Position numbers and translations under genes: made by a program
Assembly: GCA_965602635.1 (NCBI GenBank)
Contig: CBFCZU010000073.1
Location: 1 to 17,685, forward strand
Origin: CBFCZU01 sp965602635
GTDB taxonomy: Bacteria; Planctomycetota; Phycisphaerae; SM23-33
Direction of reading: 5' to 3'
Length of the DNA: 17,685 nt
The notes under the pieces: generated by a model
Databases searched by the model: none
What the model was told of the DNA's origin: nothing
What the model saw: the letters and a program-made list of their open reading frames with translations, nothing else
Shown: positions 16,735-17,685 of the stretch, in pieces
How positions within the stretch are numbered: position 1 is the first letter of the stretch
Layout: every line of letters starts with the position of its first letter

Positions 16735-17343
16735 ATGAAAAAGTACTTTGCTGCTCTGGCGGTTCTCGGTATTGCCGCAGTGGCAGCGGCCGCCCCGCTC
16801 TACACCTACACTTGCAACCCTCTCGGCGGCGGCCTTTACGGGCACAGCTTTACGGTCGATAACACCGGACAGCCCACCTCGGCCTGGTTCGTGGAGATGG
16901 AATGGCACGGCGCCAGCGGGGCAGAGGTGCTGGTCCAGCCCGGCACGTTGATCAACCAGGTAAAGGTGTTCGGCGCGGTCGTAGTTGACGAGGAGCCTGA
17001 CGCGATCAGTTACCACGATCCTACTCCTCCCGCCAACTATGACATGAATCTGGACACCTGGGTCAGGGCGGAGTTCTCCTTTGCGTTTCAGGGTGGTACA
17101 CCGACCGAAGGGCCGAACTCCTACATCGTCCAGTCGGGTACGGACGCGGGCGCGACGTTCATCACGGCACCCCACGCCTACATCGTCTCCGATGGTGACG
17201 TTGCCTTCAGCGGCAGGCTTGGCGTCGGTGCGGGCACCCCGGTCTGGGAGCCGGTCAGCGGCACTTCCCCGGTTCCTGAGCCGGCGACACTGCTGCTGCT
17301 GGGTCTTGGTGGCCTGGGCGCTATCATCCGCCGCAGGCGGTAG
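16735..17343 (+). CDS. PEP-CTERM exported protein 2 (paralogue of protein 1)
   Basis: The 202-residue protein starts at the ATG at 16735 after AAGGAGGT with a longer spacing (10 bases). Residues 1-20 are a signal peptide (MKKYFAALAVLG, ending in AAAA). The mature domain follows protein 1 almost without gaps: GGGLYGHSFTVDN, SAWFVEMEW, NQVKVFGAVVVDEE, AISYHDPTPP and FQGGTPTE. The PEP-CTERM tail is VPEPATLLLLG (180-190) and ends RRRR. The two mature domains differ most just after the signal peptide and around residues 60-70. The gene has its own promoter, leader and hairpin, so the pair arose by duplication of a whole unit and can be expressed independently. Processing by an exosortase encoded elsewhere is expected; the function of the domain is unknown. 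Confidence 0.92.
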   Translation: MKKYFAALAVLGIAAVAAAAPLYTYTCNPLGGGLYGHSFTVDNTGQPTSAWFVEMEWHGASGAEVLVQPGTLINQVKVFGAVVVDEEPDAISYHDPTPPANYDMNLDTWVRAEFSFAFQGGTPTEGPNSYIVQSGTDAGATFITAPHAYIVSDGDVAFSGRLGVGAGTPVWEPVSGTSPVPEPATLLLLGLGGLGAIIRRRR

Positions 17344-17385
17344 TGCCTAGCTGCAACAAGCTGAGAACTGAATTGAGCTAACAAC

Positions 17386-17415
17386 GCCCTGGTCGGGCGC
17401 GATCCCGGCCAGGGC
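17386..17415 (+). terminator. Hairpin after PEP-CTERM gene 2
   Basis: GCCCTGGTCGGG (17386-17397) pairs with CCCGGCCAGGGC (17404-17415) over 12 bp with one G-T pair and a 6-base loop. It is a near-copy of the hairpin after gene 1 and both are followed by TTGCT. No T-tract. Confidence 0.72.
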
Positions 17416-17591
17416 TTGCTCATGCGCCAAAGTCTCTCTCCGCGAATGAGTTAAGGGAAGTCCTGTACCGGACCGCCCGCCAAGACCCCGCCGCCTGTCA
17501 CCGATTCGACCACCGACGGACCTCCGCGGATCGCCAGGCCGGCCTTTGGCCCTGGCTTCGTCACGTCTGCTTTTTCCAGGGCGGAAAGTGT

Positions 17592-17620
17592 TAGGCGGAA
17601 TCGCCTGGCGGTGGTATAAT
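17592..17620 (+). promoter_or_regulatory. Promoter at the right edge, related to the PEP-CTERM promoters
   Basis: TAGGCG, a 17-bp spacer and a perfect TATAAT (17615-17620), with TG at the extended -10 position. ATCG in the spacer lies 15 bases before the -10, exactly as in the two PEP-CTERM promoters, and GG precedes the -10 in all three. A small inverted repeat (AGGCG/CGCCT, 17593-17606) overlaps the -35. The gene it serves is beyond the window. Between 17416 and 17591 I see no gene. Confidence 0.55.
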
Positions 17621-17685
17621 CTCAGTTGACGGGGCAACGGGAGTTCCGTCCCATTCTTTTTGCCAGTTCGCGTAGAGTTCTAGCC

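Overview
This is a GC-rich window that reads as chromosomal DNA of a planctomycete-like bacterium, perhaps of the Phycisphaerae type. The basis is a combination of lineage-typical content: two PEP-CTERM exported proteins, a sulfatase, a DUF2961/GH172-type protein, a CBM9-like protein, a heparinase II/III-like toroid protein and a non-HemE URO-D-family protein. The assignment is inference; no ribosomal RNA or other taxonomic marker lies in the window, and I saw no tRNA, CRISPR array, integrase or transposase.

Layout, left to right. (1) The C-terminal ~690 residues of the disaggregase ClpB enter from the left edge (2-2077). (2) Convergent to it is an exported protein made of four related beta-type modules (2153-3256); its two halves share a 307-bp stretch that is identical base for base. 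(3) A divergent four-helix membrane protein with two cysteine clusters (3520-4092) may be translated from a near-leaderless mRNA. (4) A minus-strand pair encodes an exported CBM9-like protein and a DUF2961 protein (5266-6036 and 4102-5235), with a possible 39-residue ORF upstream (6134-6253) and a hairpin repeat at 6317-6373. (5) A plus-strand group encodes a sulfatase without signal peptide, a ribokinase and a URO-D-superfamily protein (6479-10174). (6) A minus-strand pair encodes a heparinase-like toroid protein and an 80-residue cysteine-rich protein (10200-12148). (7) dUTPase and the DNA translocase FtsK follow on the plus strand (12329-15197). (8) Two paralogous PEP-CTERM proteins each carry their own promoter, ~130-nt leader and terminator-like hairpin (15456-17415). 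The whole transcription unit has been duplicated. A third promoter of the same build sits at the right edge.

How it fits together. ClpB, Dut and FtsK are housekeeping genes. The middle 8 kb looks like glycan use: binding and processing of oligosaccharides (CBM9-like, DUF2961), sulfate removal, sugar phosphorylation, possibly corrinoid-linked methyl removal, and uronate polymer breakdown. Most of these enzymes lack signal peptides, so the chemistry would be on imported fragments in the cytoplasm. The most unusual structure is the duplicated PEP-CTERM unit with a conserved promoter spacer and leader element, which suggests a small regulon for surface proteins.
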